Shown piece by piece: positions 1 to 8,958 of a stretch of 64,000 bases of DNA. Source of the DNA: Ignavibacteria bacterium (GTDB lineage Bacteria; Bacteroidota; Ignavibacteria; Kapaibacteriales; UBA2268); contig JAOADV010000004.1 in assembly GCA_026417135.1 (NCBI GenBank), forward strand, positions 81,739 through 145,738, written 5' to 3'. The notes under the pieces were generated by a model that was not told the origin of the DNA, did no database searches, and saw only the letters and a list, made by a program, of their open reading frames with translations. Every line of letters starts with the position of its first letter. Within the stretch, counting starts at the first letter, position 1. The position numbers were made by a program, and so were the translations under genes.

Positions 1-825
1 TGTTAATGCAATTTCAACTTTTACTTCACCACTAATTTCAGTTACAACAGAGCCTGAAATGTAGATTGGCTTGATTAACGGAGTTTCGAGTGAGTCAATG
101 AACTTTACAAAATCAACTATTCCACCTTCGTAGTGATAAGTTTCGCTGGAATTTGTTCTTTCATCGTGAAGAGTAATTACAACAGATGGGTTCAAGAAAG
201 CCAACTCTTGTAGCCTTTGGGCGACGCGTTCGAATTTAAAAACAGTGGTTTTGAAAATTGTTGGGTCTGGCTTGAAACGGACAATGGTACCAGTTCTTTC
301 TGTTGTACCTATTTCTTCTACTGGCGTTGTAGGAGTTCCACGCGAATACTTTTGTTGATATATTTTCCCTTCGCGAAAAACCGTAACTATCATTTCTTCG
401 GAAAGTGCGTTTACACAAGAAGCACCAACTCCGTGTAATCCGCCAGATACTTTGTAGGATGTTTTGTCGAATTTGCCACCAGCGTGAAGTGTACACATTA
501 CAACTTCGAGAGTAGAGATTTTTTTTACAGGGTGCGGTCCGACGGGAATTCCACGGCCATCATCTTTAACGGAGCACGAGCCGTCGGAATGAAGAGTAAC
601 TTCGATATTTTTACAAAAACCAGCTAATGCCTCGTCGATTGAATTGTCCACAACTTCGTGAACGAGATGGTGCAGACCACGCTCTCCAACATCTCCTATA
701 TACATCGCTGGTCGTTTTCTAACTGGTTCGAGCCCTTCCAGAACTTGAATGTCTCCTTCTTTATAATAATTTATTCCTAGTTCTTCGATGTTGCTTTTCT
801 TAGAAATCGATGAAAAATCGTCCAT
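1..825 (-). CDS. gyrB: DNA gyrase subunit B, N-terminal part (runs off the window)
   Basis: ATPase subunit of DNA gyrase, which introduces negative supercoils using ATP. The first 275 codons are present; the rest lies beyond base 1. The GHKL ATPase fold is plain: EGLEPVRKRPAMYIGD near residue 30, the Mg/ATP Asn in HEVVDNSIDEAL, the DDGRGIPVG box and the GGLHGVGASCVNALS lid loop. The start ATG at 825 gives a normal GyrB N-terminus. ParE shares this fold, but the RKRPAMYIGD-to-GLHHLVHE region fits GyrB better; the distinguishing C-terminal part is not visible. The gene is divergent from mlaE, and a 6-bp inverted repeat at 841-856 overlaps its probable -7 element. Confidence 0.93.
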   Translation of the reverse strand, partial: MDDFSSISKKSNIEELGINYYKEGDIQVLEGLEPVRKRPAMYIGDVGERGLHHLVHEVVDNSIDEALAGFCKNIEVTLHSDGSCSVKDDGRGIPVGPHPVKKISTLEVVMCTLHAGGKFDKTSYKVSGGLHGVGASCVNALSEEMIVTVFREGKIYQQKYSRGTPTTPVEEIGTTERTGTIVRFKPDPTIFKTTVFKFERVAQRLQELAFLNPSVVITLHDERTNSSETYHYEGGIVDFVKFIDSLETPLIKPIYISGSVVTEISGEVKVEIALT

Positions 826-840
826 AGGTGGTTTTAAATT

Positions 841-856
841 GTAAATACAAATTTAC
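841..856. promoter_or_regulatory. Inverted repeat with gyrB -7 element
   Basis: GTAAAT, four bases, then ATTTAC form a perfect 6-bp inverted repeat 16 bases upstream of the gyrB ATG. On the minus strand it contains TAAATTTG (848-855), which fits the Bacteroidota TAnnTTTG -7 element. It could be promoter, operator or both; a -33 TTTG is not evident. Confidence 0.35.
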
Positions 857-888
857 TAAAAAATAGGATTTCTTGATTTATTTTGCAG

Positions 889-896
889 TAATTTTG
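889..896 (+). promoter_or_regulatory. Candidate -7 element TAATTTTG for mlaE
   Basis: TAATTTTG matches the Bacteroidota -7 consensus TAnnTTTG exactly and lies 18 bases before the mlaE ATG, so the predicted leader is only about a dozen bases. No clear -33 TTTG is seen. Confidence 0.35.
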
Positions 897-914
897 CTTT
901 TTTAGGCTTATGTT

Positions 915-1697
915 ATGCTTGTCAAAATTTTTGAATATATAGGTAGTAAAATTTTAGGATTTATACGGGAGTTCGGCGGAGTTGTTTTGCTCCTTTTAAA
1001 TGTGATAAAATACCTGCCTCGTTTGTTACGGGATTGGAGATTGGTAGTCCAACAAATGTCCATTATCGGTGCCGATTCATTACCTTTGGTTATGTTGATT
1101 GGCTCATTTACTGGTGCGATTGCTGCATTGCAAGCAACAAGTCTTTTCAGCAAGTTCAACTTGCTTGAACTTTCGAGACCCTACATCGGGTCGTCGATTG
1201 CAACTGTGGTTTTTACAGAATTGACTCCCGTACTGACTGCTCTTGTCATTGCTGGTCGAGTAGGAGGAGCAATGGCTGCCCAAATCGGTGCTATGAATAT
1301 TTCAGAACAAATCGATGCATTAGAAATGATGGCTATAGACAAAGACCGTTTTCTGGCTATGCCCCGAGTTGTTTCTGCTTTCTTGATGTTGCCTGTATTA
1401 GCAATTTTTTCAAACCTTGTCGCTTTGCTTGGAGGATTTGTTCTTACCGTCATCAAATACGATTTTACTGGTTATATGTTTTTCGATTCTATTCAAAGAT
1501 TTTTTAGAGCAAGTGAAGTTCTTATTGGTTTAGCTAAATCGATGGCTTTTGGAGCTGTTACTGCTTTGATTGCTTGTTATGTTGGTTTCCGAACAACTGG
1601 TGGAGCCGAAGGAGTGGGAAATAGTACAGTTCGTGCCTATACAATTTCTGCTTCTTGTATTTTGATTATTGATGCAATTTTTGGATTGGTATTTTAA
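915..1697 (+). CDS. mlaE: MlaE-family ABC transporter permease (lipid trafficking)
   Basis: Inner-membrane permease of an Mla/Mce-type phospholipid transporter. The 260-aa protein carries the MlaE signature around residues 100-145: ELTPVLTALVIAGRVGGAMA followed by EQIDALEMMAIDK. It has about five hydrophobic segments and the usual family length. The ATG at 915 is used; no Shine-Dalgarno sequence is present. The partner ATPase (MlaF) and MCE-domain protein (MlaD) are not next to it; the following gene, 6 bases downstream, is trmB. Partners must be encoded elsewhere or be the stand-alone LolD-like ATPase at 11.2 kb, which is only a guess. Confidence 0.88.
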   Translation: MLVKIFEYIGSKILGFIREFGGVVLLLLNVIKYLPRLLRDWRLVVQQMSIIGADSLPLVMLIGSFTGAIAALQATSLFSKFNLLELSRPYIGSSIATVVFTELTPVLTALVIAGRVGGAMAAQIGAMNISEQIDALEMMAIDKDRFLAMPRVVSAFLMLPVLAIFSNLVALLGGFVLTVIKYDFTGYMFFDSIQRFFRASEVLIGLAKSMAFGAVTALIACYVGFRTTGGAEGVGNSTVRAYTISASCILIIDAIFGLVF

Positions 1698-1703
1698 AAA
1701 GCG

Positions 1704-2420
1704 ATGTCTTACGAAGAAATTGTTAAAAAGTACCCTTATCCTGGGAAACGTCACCGCCATCATATTTCCGCTTCGATTTATTTACCTATTACCCAATTGA
1801 AAGTATTACCTCGCAATTACCCTCCAGCCTTGGAAAAAGTTGAATGGTCGGAACTGTTTTCAAACGGGGTTCCTCCAAAATTTCTTGATATTGGAACTGG
1901 CAAAGGGAAATTCCTAATAGAAATGGCTTTTCGGTATCCCGAGAAAAATATTCTCGGGTTCGAAATTAAAAGAACTACGGCAGAATGGTTGCAAAATATC
2001 ATTTCGACTGAAGGGATACCAAATGCTTATGTACTATGGTATAATGTTCTGAATGGCTTGGAATTTATATACCCTGAAACCATAGAAAAGATATTTTATC
2101 TTTTTCCTGACCCTTGGCCCAAGGCAAGACATTCAAAGAGAAGAGTTTTAACACTCGAAACATTAAACGAATTTCATAGATTACTTATTCAAGGCGGGCG
2201 AATTTATATTTCCACCGATATTGTTGAAATCCATCGTTATCATATTGAACTTTTAGAAAGTTTGTCGAATAAATTCTATTTAAAGGAGATTGAAACTTCA
2301 TCGGATTGGGATTTACCTAAAACAAACAAACAAGTTAGTTGTGAGCGTCGGAAAAAGGCCTATTTTCTAATTTTGGCAGAAAAGTTGGGTGAAACTAATA
2401 AGAGCAATAATTCTTTTTAA
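1704..2420 (+). CDS. trmB: tRNA (guanine-N7)-methyltransferase TrmB
   Basis: SAM-dependent enzyme that makes m7G46 in tRNA variable loops. The 238-aa protein has the SAM-binding FLDIGTGKGKFLIEMA near residue 60, the acidic LGFEIK strand end, and the TrmB hallmark FPDPWPKARHSKRR near residues 135-148 with its catalytic Asp. The STDIVEIHRYHIE segment closes the substrate site. It is probably co-transcribed with the mlaE-like gene (6-base gap) and possibly with the Cys-rich gene starting 17 bases after its stop. Confidence 0.93.
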   Translation: MSYEEIVKKYPYPGKRHRHHISASIYLPITQLKVLPRNYPPALEKVEWSELFSNGVPPKFLDIGTGKGKFLIEMAFRYPEKNILGFEIKRTTAEWLQNIISTEGIPNAYVLWYNVLNGLEFIYPETIEKIFYLFPDPWPKARHSKRRVLTLETLNEFHRLLIQGGRIYISTDIVEIHRYHIELLESLSNKFYLKEIETSSDWDLPKTNKQVSCERRKKAYFLILAEKLGETNKSNNSF

Positions 2421-2437
2421 ATATCGTTTTAAATTAT

Positions 2438-2959
2438 ATGAAACTTATTAAAATATTTGTTTCGTACATATTAATTTTCTGTGTTTTAGTTGGTTCCTCT
2501 GGAATAACAATTCTAAGTCATCTGTGTAAGCAAGAGAACGAAGTTTATGTTTCTTTTCTTAGTTTTCCCAATTGTAATGAAGAATGTCGAACATATATAG
2601 ATGAAAATTTTTTACCTCCGTCCGAAAAGGACAATTCTTGTTGTGAAAATCACGATGATTTCTCTTCATCGTTTTTAAGTTCCATAGTTTTAAAAGAATA
2701 TAGCAATTGTTGCGAAAACAGCAAATTTAGCCCGAAATTAAACATTTATGCAATAGACAAGACTTTTCAAAGAATAGTTGAAATCCTTAAATTCCAAATA
2801 AAAGTTGAATTTTTAAAGTTTCGCTTTACCGATAATTTGAAAAAGGTAGATACTTATTTTTCAAATTTTATCGTTTTGCCAATTCGAAAATTAATAGTCT
2901 TCCTCCATCATTTTGGACTTTTTAACGAAAATTCCAACCTCGAAGATTTTTCCTTCTAA
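2438..2959 (+). CDS. Cys-rich exported protein, HYC_CC_PP-like
   Basis: 173-aa protein with an N-terminal hydrophobic export segment (residues 5-25). It has His-Leu-Cys at 28-30, Cys46 and Cys50, Pro-Pro at 60-61, and two Cys-Cys pairs at 68-69 and 91-92. This spacing and its place directly upstream of a TonB-dependent receptor fit the Bacteroidota HYC_CC_PP family, whose function is unknown; metal handling is an inference from the Cys pairs. A later hydrophobic stretch (about 145-160) may be membrane-associated. No Shine-Dalgarno sequence is seen. Family assignment is from memory of the motif, not a search. Confidence 0.55.
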   Translation: MKLIKIFVSYILIFCVLVGSSGITILSHLCKQENEVYVSFLSFPNCNEECRTYIDENFLPPSEKDNSCCENHDDFSSSFLSSIVLKEYSNCCENSKFSPKLNIYAIDKTFQRIVEILKFQIKVEFLKFRFTDNLKKVDTYFSNFIVLPIRKLIVFLHHFGLFNENSNLEDFSF

Positions 2960-3047
2960 TTCCTCAATCTTTTAATCTTTTTCTTGTTAGCACCTAAACT
3001 CGAAGAAATTAAAGTTTTACAAAATTTTTCTCAAAATTGAGGATTCT

Positions 3048-5273
3048 ATGAGAAATTTTAAATTTTTAGTTATAAATGTATTATTTGGATTGCTCATTTT
3101 GCCTTCAATTGTCTTTTCATTCGATTTGAAAGGCAGAATTTTCACAGTTGATGATAAAGGCGAAAAACTTCCACTTGCTGGGGCAACCGTCAGAATTTTA
3201 GGTAAAAATGTAGGAACGATAACGAATGCCGATGGATACTTTTCGATTGAGACCCAAGTAGGCGACAAATTAATAATCAGCTTCGTTGGTTTCAATAATG
3301 ATACAATTGATATTAAAAGTAATACGTATCTCGAGGTAGTTTTGAAAGGTGAAATCGAGACAAACGAGGTTTTGGTCGAAGAAGATTCACCAGAAACGTT
3401 TATAGAACCAACTTCTATTACTAAGACGGAAGTTATCACCCAGTCTGGTTTGAAAAAGGCTGCTTGTTGTAATTTATCCGAAAGTTTTGTTACAAATCCA
3501 TCCGTTGATGTTACTTTCACAGATGCAATAACTGGTGCGAAGCAGATACAATTGTTAGGTTTAGCACAAAATTATACTCAAATACTTTTGGAACGAGCTC
3601 CGGGCTTGCAGGGTCTTGCTTCTAATTACGGCTTGCTTTTTATTCCGGGCTCTTGGATTAATTCTATATCTATCTCGAAAGGGGCAGGCTCGGTCATAAC
3701 TGGTTATGAATCTATTACGGGGCAAATTTGTGTAGACTTCAAACCCCCAGAGAATACCGAAGATATTCATCTTAATCTTTTTGCCAATAATATGTTCCGT
3801 TTCGAAGGTAATTTAATTGCAAAGCAAGCTTTTTCGGATGATTTGCGGGCAGTTATATTTTTGCACGGTAATTCGTTCAAGAAGAAAATCGACCATAATT
3901 ACGATGGATTTCTCGATTTGCCGTTAAATCAGCAAGCCAACTTTCTTGGAAGTTTGTACTATAATAAGGATATGTTCGAATCCACCTCTTTCGTTAATTT
4001 TATTTACAATAACTTACAAGCTGGGCAAGTCAAGTTCTTCGATGGGATAGATTCTTCTTGGGGAAGTGATGCAAAAATCCGACGATTATCAATCATTACT
4101 AAAAATGGTTACATTTTGGACGACGAGTCTTATTCTAGCTTAGGCAGTATTTTCAGTTTTGTTCACCATAAGCAAAATTCTTTTTATGGAAAAAGAGCCT
4201 TCAACGCAGAGCAAAATTCCTTTTTTACAAATCTTATTTGGTCGTCGGTTCTCCATTTACAAAGTTCATATTACGAACACGAAGACTTACAGCCTAATTT
4301 ATCCTTTGGATTAAGTTTGTCTTATAACAATTACATCCAGTATCTCGATTCAATAGATTATTCAAGTTATGAATTTGTTCCTGGAGTTTATTTCGAATAC
4401 AATTTCCACGAAATTGAAAACTTAAGTATTATTCCCGGAATGAGGTTCGATTATCACAATCAATTTAATTTAATTTTTACCCCTCGTTTGCATATAAAGT
4501 ATCAAATTTCTGAACTCCATACTTTTCGATTAACTGCTGGAAAAGGGTTTCACTATCCTCTACCGTTGGTCGAATATAATAGTATTTTCTCATCTTCGAG
4601 AGATATAATCTTCGAAGAAGATTTAGAGCTCGAAGAAGCTTGGAACTTTGGGCTAACAACAACTCACTATTTTTCAATATTTGGGATTCCTTTAACAATG
4701 AATACAGAGTTTTTTCATACTAACTTTTTAAATCGCACTATTGTCGATATGGATTCGAAACCAACAGAGGTCAGAATTTATAACTCTAAGGACAAATCCT
4801 TTTCGAATAGTTTTCAAATAGATTTTAATATTGAAATGCTACGCAATTTATCTTTTACTATGGCATATCGGCTAAATGATGTTTGGATGACAATTGGAAA
4901 ACAACTCCAGAGAAAACCTTTGCAAAGCATTCATAAAGGTTTCTTAAACATTGTTTATTCACCTTCACCATTTGTGTTCGATTTTACCATAGAATATAAT
5001 GGTGGAGGTCGTTTGCCTAAAACTGACGCCTATCCCGATGAATTTCGCAAAGAAGAACAATTTCCCGCTTTTTTCCAAATATTTAGTCAAATTACCTATA
5101 AATTACCTTTCTTCGAAATTTATCTTGGTATTGAAAACTTACTGGATTTTAGACAAGAAAATCCAATAATATCAGCTTCGCAGCCATTCTCTAAATATTT
5201 CGATGCTTCTATGCTTTGGGGACCGATAGAAGGAAGAAAAATCTACTTGGGTATTCGTCTTTTGAAAAACTAA
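3048..5273 (+). CDS. TonB-dependent outer-membrane receptor, carboxypeptidase-like N-domain
   Basis: 741-aa outer-membrane importer powered by TonB-ExbBD. A signal peptide (1-24) leads to a CarboxypepD_reg-like beta-sandwich (about 28-105), a plug domain (about 125-235) and a 22-strand barrel to the C-terminus. The plug begins with the unusual sequence GLKKAACCNLSESF, placing Cys140-Cys141 at its periplasmic edge. This motif marks a Bacteroidota receptor clade often found beside HYC_CC_PP and HMA-domain proteins, so a heavy-metal or metallophore substrate is plausible but inferred. GAGG lies 5 bases before the ATG at 3048. The gene follows the Cys-rich protein by 88 bases. Confidence 0.88.
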   Translation: MRNFKFLVINVLFGLLILPSIVFSFDLKGRIFTVDDKGEKLPLAGATVRILGKNVGTITNADGYFSIETQVGDKLIISFVGFNNDTIDIKSNTYLEVVLKGEIETNEVLVEEDSPETFIEPTSITKTEVITQSGLKKAACCNLSESFVTNPSVDVTFTDAITGAKQIQLLGLAQNYTQILLERAPGLQGLASNYGLLFIPGSWINSISISKGAGSVITGYESITGQICVDFKPPENTEDIHLNLFANNMFRFEGNLIAKQAFSDDLRAVIFLHGNSFKKKIDHNYDGFLDLPLNQQANFLGSLYYNKDMFESTSFVNFIYNNLQAGQVKFFDGIDSSWGSDAKIRRLSIITKNGYILDDESYSSLGSIFSFVHHKQNSFYGKRAFNAEQNSFFTNLIWSSVLHLQSSYYEHEDLQPNLSFGLSLSYNNYIQYLDSIDYSSYEFVPGVYFEYNFHEIENLSIIPGMRFDYHNQFNLIFTPRLHIKYQISELHTFRLTAGKGFHYPLPLVEYNSIFSSSRDIIFEEDLELEEAWNFGLTTTHYFSIFGIPLTMNTEFFHTNFLNRTIVDMDSKPTEVRIYNSKDKSFSNSFQIDFNIEMLRNLSFTMAYRLNDVWMTIGKQLQRKPLQSIHKGFLNIVYSPSPFVFDFTIEYNGGGRLPKTDAYPDEFRKEEQFPAFFQIFSQITYKLPFFEIYLGIENLLDFRQENPIISASQPFSKYFDASMLWGPIEGRKIYLGIRLLKN

Positions 5274-5290
5274 AGCTTCCTTTTTTATGT

Positions 5291-5298
5291 TAATTTTG
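5291..5298 (+). promoter_or_regulatory. Candidate -7 element TAATTTTG for polA
   Basis: Exact TAnnTTTG match 57 bases upstream of the polA ATG and just after the TonB receptor stop, suggesting that polA has its own promoter. A TTTG at 5261-5264 is 26 bases away, too far for a canonical -33. Confidence 0.35.
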
Positions 5299-5354
5299 TA
5301 AGTTAAAGTTTGTTGCCAGATTAACTGAATAAACGACTTAGGGAAAATACATTG

Positions 5355-8228
5355 ATGCAAAGGAAGAAGGTTTATTTAATCGACGGGATGTCGGTTGTGT
5401 TTCGCGCTTATTATGCGATGAGTCGTTCGGGTTTAAAATCGTCGAAGACTGGTGAACCAACCTACGCAGTCTATGCATTTGTCAACATTCTGACAAGTTT
5501 GCTCGAAAAAGAAAATCCAGAATATATTGCAGTTGTTTTCGATTCTCGTGAACCGAGCTTCCGCCACAAAATGTTTAAAGAATACAAAGCCAATCGTCTT
5601 GCATTTCCAGAGGACCTTGCTCCACAGTTGGAACGAATTAAAGAGTTTCTCGATGCAATGAGAATTAAACGATTGGAAATACCCGGTTACGAAGCAGATG
5701 ATATCATCGGTAGTTTGGCTAAAAAGTTTGAAAAACAAGGATTAACCGTTATTTGTTTAACAAACGACAAAGATTTTTATCAATTAGTTGGAGAAAACAT
5801 ACTCATTTATAAGTCTGGGAAAGATGTTGTTGAAAATTTCGAAATCATAGATAACTCCAAAGTTCAAGAAAAGTTTGGAGTACCACCCGAAAAGGTCGTA
5901 GATGTTCTTGCGATTGTAGGCGATAGTGTGGATAATGTTCCGGGAGTAAAAGGCATTGGCGAAAAGTCAGCTATTCCACTGATACAAAGGTATGGGTCCC
6001 TTGAAAATTTATTTGAAAACATCAGTTTAATCGAAAAGGAAGCCTTGCGAAAAAAACTTATCGAAAATCGAGAAATGGCTTTCCTTTCGAAAAAACTTGT
6101 TACTATTGAAACTAATATTCCACTCGATTTGCACTTAGAGCAGTTAAAGAAAGATGAGCCAGACAAAGCTAAACTTTTAAAATTCTTCGAAACTCTCGAT
6201 TTTAAAAGCTTTTTGGGAAAAGAAATTTCAACAGAGCAAACCAATGGTAATAATTATACTTTGCCAACAGAAGAATGCGTGGGTCTTTCGAAATTTGAAC
6301 AAATGCAAAAACGATATGTACTTGTTAATTCAAAAGAATTATTGGATGAACTTATTTCTCGTTTGAAAAGTTCGAAGGGTTTTGCTATTGATACAGAAAC
6401 AAGTTCTTTGAATAAACTAACTTGTGAACTTGTAGGGTTATCATTTTCATTCAGTGAGCACGAAGCATATTATGTTCCAGTTTACGAGGATTTTCAAAGT
6501 TCGAAGGAGTCTTCTTTTTCAGTTAATGAAAAAGAACATAATTTTGACTTGTTTTCTACCGAGCTAACAGAAGAAAAAGTAAAAGAAATAAAACTGTTCG
6601 AAGATTCATACAATCCCAAGAAAGGGTTTTCAGTAAGATTTTTATTAACCATTCTTAAAAATTACCTGGAAAACGAGCAAATCGAAAAGTATGGGCAAAA
6701 TATCAAATTCGATAGTTACATCCTTCGAAGATATGGGGTTGAAATCAAACCGATTGTGTTCGATACGATGGTTGCAAGTTACTTATTAAATCCCGACGAG
6801 CAACACAATCTCGACGCACTTTCTCGAAAGTGGCTTTCCTACGACCCAATTTCGATTTCATCTCTTATTGGCGAACGAAAGAGTAAACAAATTTCGATGC
6901 GCGAACTTTCGCCTGAACAAGTGAAAGATTATGCTTGCGAGGATGCCGATTTGGTTTACCAGCTGACAAATATTCTTCGTCAAGAGTTGAAAAAGGAGGG
7001 TCTGACGAATCTTGCGGAAAATATAGAATTTCCTTTAATTGAAGTTCTTTGTCAAATTGAATGGAACGGTGTGTTTGTCAGCTCCGAAATACTTCGCTCA
7101 ATTTCTTATACTTTAAAAGAACAAGTTCGGCAAGTCGAGGAAGCAATTTTCAGAGAAGCTGGTCAAAAGTTTAACTTAGATTCACCGAAACAATTGGGTC
7201 ATATTTTATTCGAAAAACTTAAGTTGCCAATAATTGCTAAAACCAAGACTGGATATAGTACGGATGTGAGTACTCTTACGCAATTAGCAGGGAGTTATCC
7301 AATTGCTAAGCTTATCTTAGAGTATCGGCAAATGACAAAACTTTTATCGACTTACGTTGATGCTTTACCAGAGTTAATCAATCCACAAACAGGAAGGATA
7401 CACACAACCTTTAACCAAACAATAGCGGCCACTGGACGATTATCGTCGACTGAACCAAATCTTCAGAATATTCCAATTCGTAGTGAATTTGGTAAAGAAA
7501 TTCGCAAAGCATTTGTTCCCCAAAGACCCGATTGGGTAATACTTTCGGCGGATTATTCTCAAATAGAATTAAGAATTGCTGCATATATTTCAGGCGATAA
7601 AAACCTTGTCGAAGCTTTTAAAAATGGTTTGGATATTCATTCTGCAACAGCTTCTCTTTTATTTAACAAACCTATCGACCAAGTTGACAACGATATGCGT
7701 AGAGTAGCTAAAACTGTTAATTTTGGGATTTTGTACGGTTTAGGTCCTTTTGGGCTTTCTCAACGTTTAGGTATAAGTCGGACAGAGGCTCATAAAATTA
7801 TCGAGGATTATTTAATAAAATACTCTGGAATAAAGAAGTATATGGATGATACTATAAAGTTGGCTCAAAAAAAAGGATATGCCGAAACATTATTGGGAAG
7901 ACGTCGTTTTTTCCCCAATCTTAATAGTCAAAATAAAAATATTAGAGCAGCCGACGAACGAGCAGCGATAAATTTCCCAATTCAAGGCACTGCTTCGGAT
8001 ATGATGAAAATCGCAATGATTAATATTCATAATGAATTGAAAAGAAGGAACTTACGCACAATGATGATTTTACAAATTCACGACGAGCTTCTTTTCGAAG
8101 TGCCTTTGAATGAGTTAGAAAATGTTAAAGAGCTCGTAAAAGACAATATGGAAAAAGCTAAACCTTTGGGGGATGTCCCCGTTGTTGTTGATATCGGAGT
8201 TGGAACCAGTTGGTACGATGCTCACTGA
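5355..8228 (+). CDS. polA: DNA polymerase I
   Basis: 957-aa family A polymerase for Okazaki-fragment maturation and gap repair. An N-terminal 5'-3' nuclease (about 1-290) contains YEADDIIGSLA and GDSVDNVPGVKGIGEK. The proofreading 3'-5' exonuclease (about 335-540) keeps its acidic residues: FAIDTETSSL, then NIKFDSYILRRYG and YACEDADLVYQL. The polymerase domain has motif A (LSADYSQIELR, about 730), motif B (RRVAKTVNFGILYGLG) and motif C (QIHDELLFEV, about 907). Proofreading therefore looks intact, unlike some family A enzymes. ATG 5355 is preferred over the in-frame TTG one codon earlier. Confidence 0.97.
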   Translation: MQRKKVYLIDGMSVVFRAYYAMSRSGLKSSKTGEPTYAVYAFVNILTSLLEKENPEYIAVVFDSREPSFRHKMFKEYKANRLAFPEDLAPQLERIKEFLDAMRIKRLEIPGYEADDIIGSLAKKFEKQGLTVICLTNDKDFYQLVGENILIYKSGKDVVENFEIIDNSKVQEKFGVPPEKVVDVLAIVGDSVDNVPGVKGIGEKSAIPLIQRYGSLENLFENISLIEKEALRKKLIENREMAFLSKKLVTIETNIPLDLHLEQLKKDEPDKAKLLKFFETLDFKSFLGKEISTEQTNGNNYTLPTEECVGLSKFEQMQKRYVLVNSKELLDELISRLKSSKGFAIDTETSSLNKLTCELVGLSFSFSEHEAYYVPVYEDFQSSKESSFSVNEKEHNFDLFSTELTEEKVKEIKLFEDSYNPKKGFSVRFLLTILKNYLENEQIEKYGQNIKFDSYILRRYGVEIKPIVFDTMVASYLLNPDEQHNLDALSRKWLSYDPISISSLIGERKSKQISMRELSPEQVKDYACEDADLVYQLTNILRQELKKEGLTNLAENIEFPLIEVLCQIEWNGVFVSSEILRSISYTLKEQVRQVEEAIFREAGQKFNLDSPKQLGHILFEKLKLPIIAKTKTGYSTDVSTLTQLAGSYPIAKLILEYRQMTKLLSTYVDALPELINPQTGRIHTTFNQTIAATGRLSSTEPNLQNIPIRSEFGKEIRKAFVPQRPDWVILSADYSQIELRIAAYISGDKNLVEAFKNGLDIHSATASLLFNKPIDQVDNDMRRVAKTVNFGILYGLGPFGLSQRLGISRTEAHKIIEDYLIKYSGIKKYMDDTIKLAQKKGYAETLLGRRRFFPNLNSQNKNIRAADERAAINFPIQGTASDMMKIAMINIHNELKRRNLRTMMILQIHDELLFEVPLNELENVKELVKDNMEKAKPLGDVPVVVDIGVGTSWYDAH

Positions 8229-8368
8229 TGCGAAAACTGCAATGTTTTCCTTTGCTTTTAAATCGCATACCTTACGAAATTTCAATTCTATGATTTTTTA
8301 TTAATAACATTTCTAAAGCAGTTTTTTTCAATTTTACTTTATTTCTGCAATCTTTTTTCTAATTTTTT

Positions 8369-8376
8369 TAATTTTG
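8369..8376 (+). promoter_or_regulatory. Candidate -7 element TAATTTTG for mntP
   Basis: An exact TAnnTTTG match ends 6 bases before the mntP ATG (8383). With normal spacing transcription would start at or next to the ATG, predicting a leaderless mRNA. I saw no structure resembling a manganese (yybP-ykoY) riboswitch between 8229 and 8382. Confidence 0.35.
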
Positions 8377-8382
8377 AATGCT

Positions 8383-8958
8383 ATGGAAAGCGAACTTTTT
8401 TTCTTGCTTGCTTTTTTTATTTCTTTTGCATTAGCTCTCGATGCTTTTTCTGTCGCCCTTTGTGTTGGGGCTTTTTTACAGAGAACTACCTTTCGTGAAA
8501 AATTTCGTTTATCTTTTCATTTTGGCTTGTTCCAATTTATTATGCCACTTGTTGGGTGGTTCTTGGGGGAGCAAGTTATCGGTTTTATTCAATATTATGA
8601 CCATTGGGTTGCGTTTGGAATTCTTACTGCTATTGGTCTTAAAATGATAATTGAAAGTATACAAAAAGAACCGAAAAAGATTTCTCAGGATATTACAAAA
8701 GGCTGGAAATTAGTTTCCTTATCTACTGCAACGAGCTTAGATGCTCTTGCAGTTGGTTTCACTATTTCACTGTTCAAAATGGAAATATTTGTTCTTGCTC
8801 TAATAATAGGCCTTGTTGCTGGATTAATGACACTTGTGGGAATTTATCTTGGGGAACGGCTTTCCCGTCCTTTTGGGAAGCTTGCAAACAGTATAGCTGG
8901 GATTGTTTTAATATTGATTGGCTCGCATATTCTTTTGAACCATCTTGGGGTTGTGTAA
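8383..8958 (+). CDS. mntP: Manganese efflux pump MntP
   Basis: 191-aa inner-membrane Mn2+ exporter of the MntP (DUF204) family with six hydrophobic helices. The two internal repeats show the family Asp-containing segments: ALALDAFSVALCVGAF near the N-terminus and TATSLDALAVGFTISLF in the second half; these aspartates are the known metal-path residues. The length is typical. I chose ATG 8383 (MESELFF) over an in-frame TTG nine bases earlier. Its stop is immediately followed by the ATG of the next gene (TAAATG), so the two are probably co-transcribed. Confidence 0.9.
   Translation: MESELFFLLAFFISFALALDAFSVALCVGAFLQRTTFREKFRLSFHFGLFQFIMPLVGWFLGEQVIGFIQYYDHWVAFGILTAIGLKMIIESIQKEPKKISQDITKGWKLVSLSTATSLDALAVGFTISLFKMEIFVLALIIGLVAGLMTLVGIYLGERLSRPFGKLANSIAGIVLILIGSHILLNHLGVV

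Noticed and set aside
826..914. Possible replication origin next to gyrB
   Set aside because: No DnaA boxes, no dnaA, dnaN or recF nearby, and the gap is only 89 bases.
8229..8382. Manganese riboswitch upstream of mntP
   Set aside because: No recognisable yybP-ykoY fold; the gap is AT-rich and a -7 element next to the ATG predicts little or no leader.
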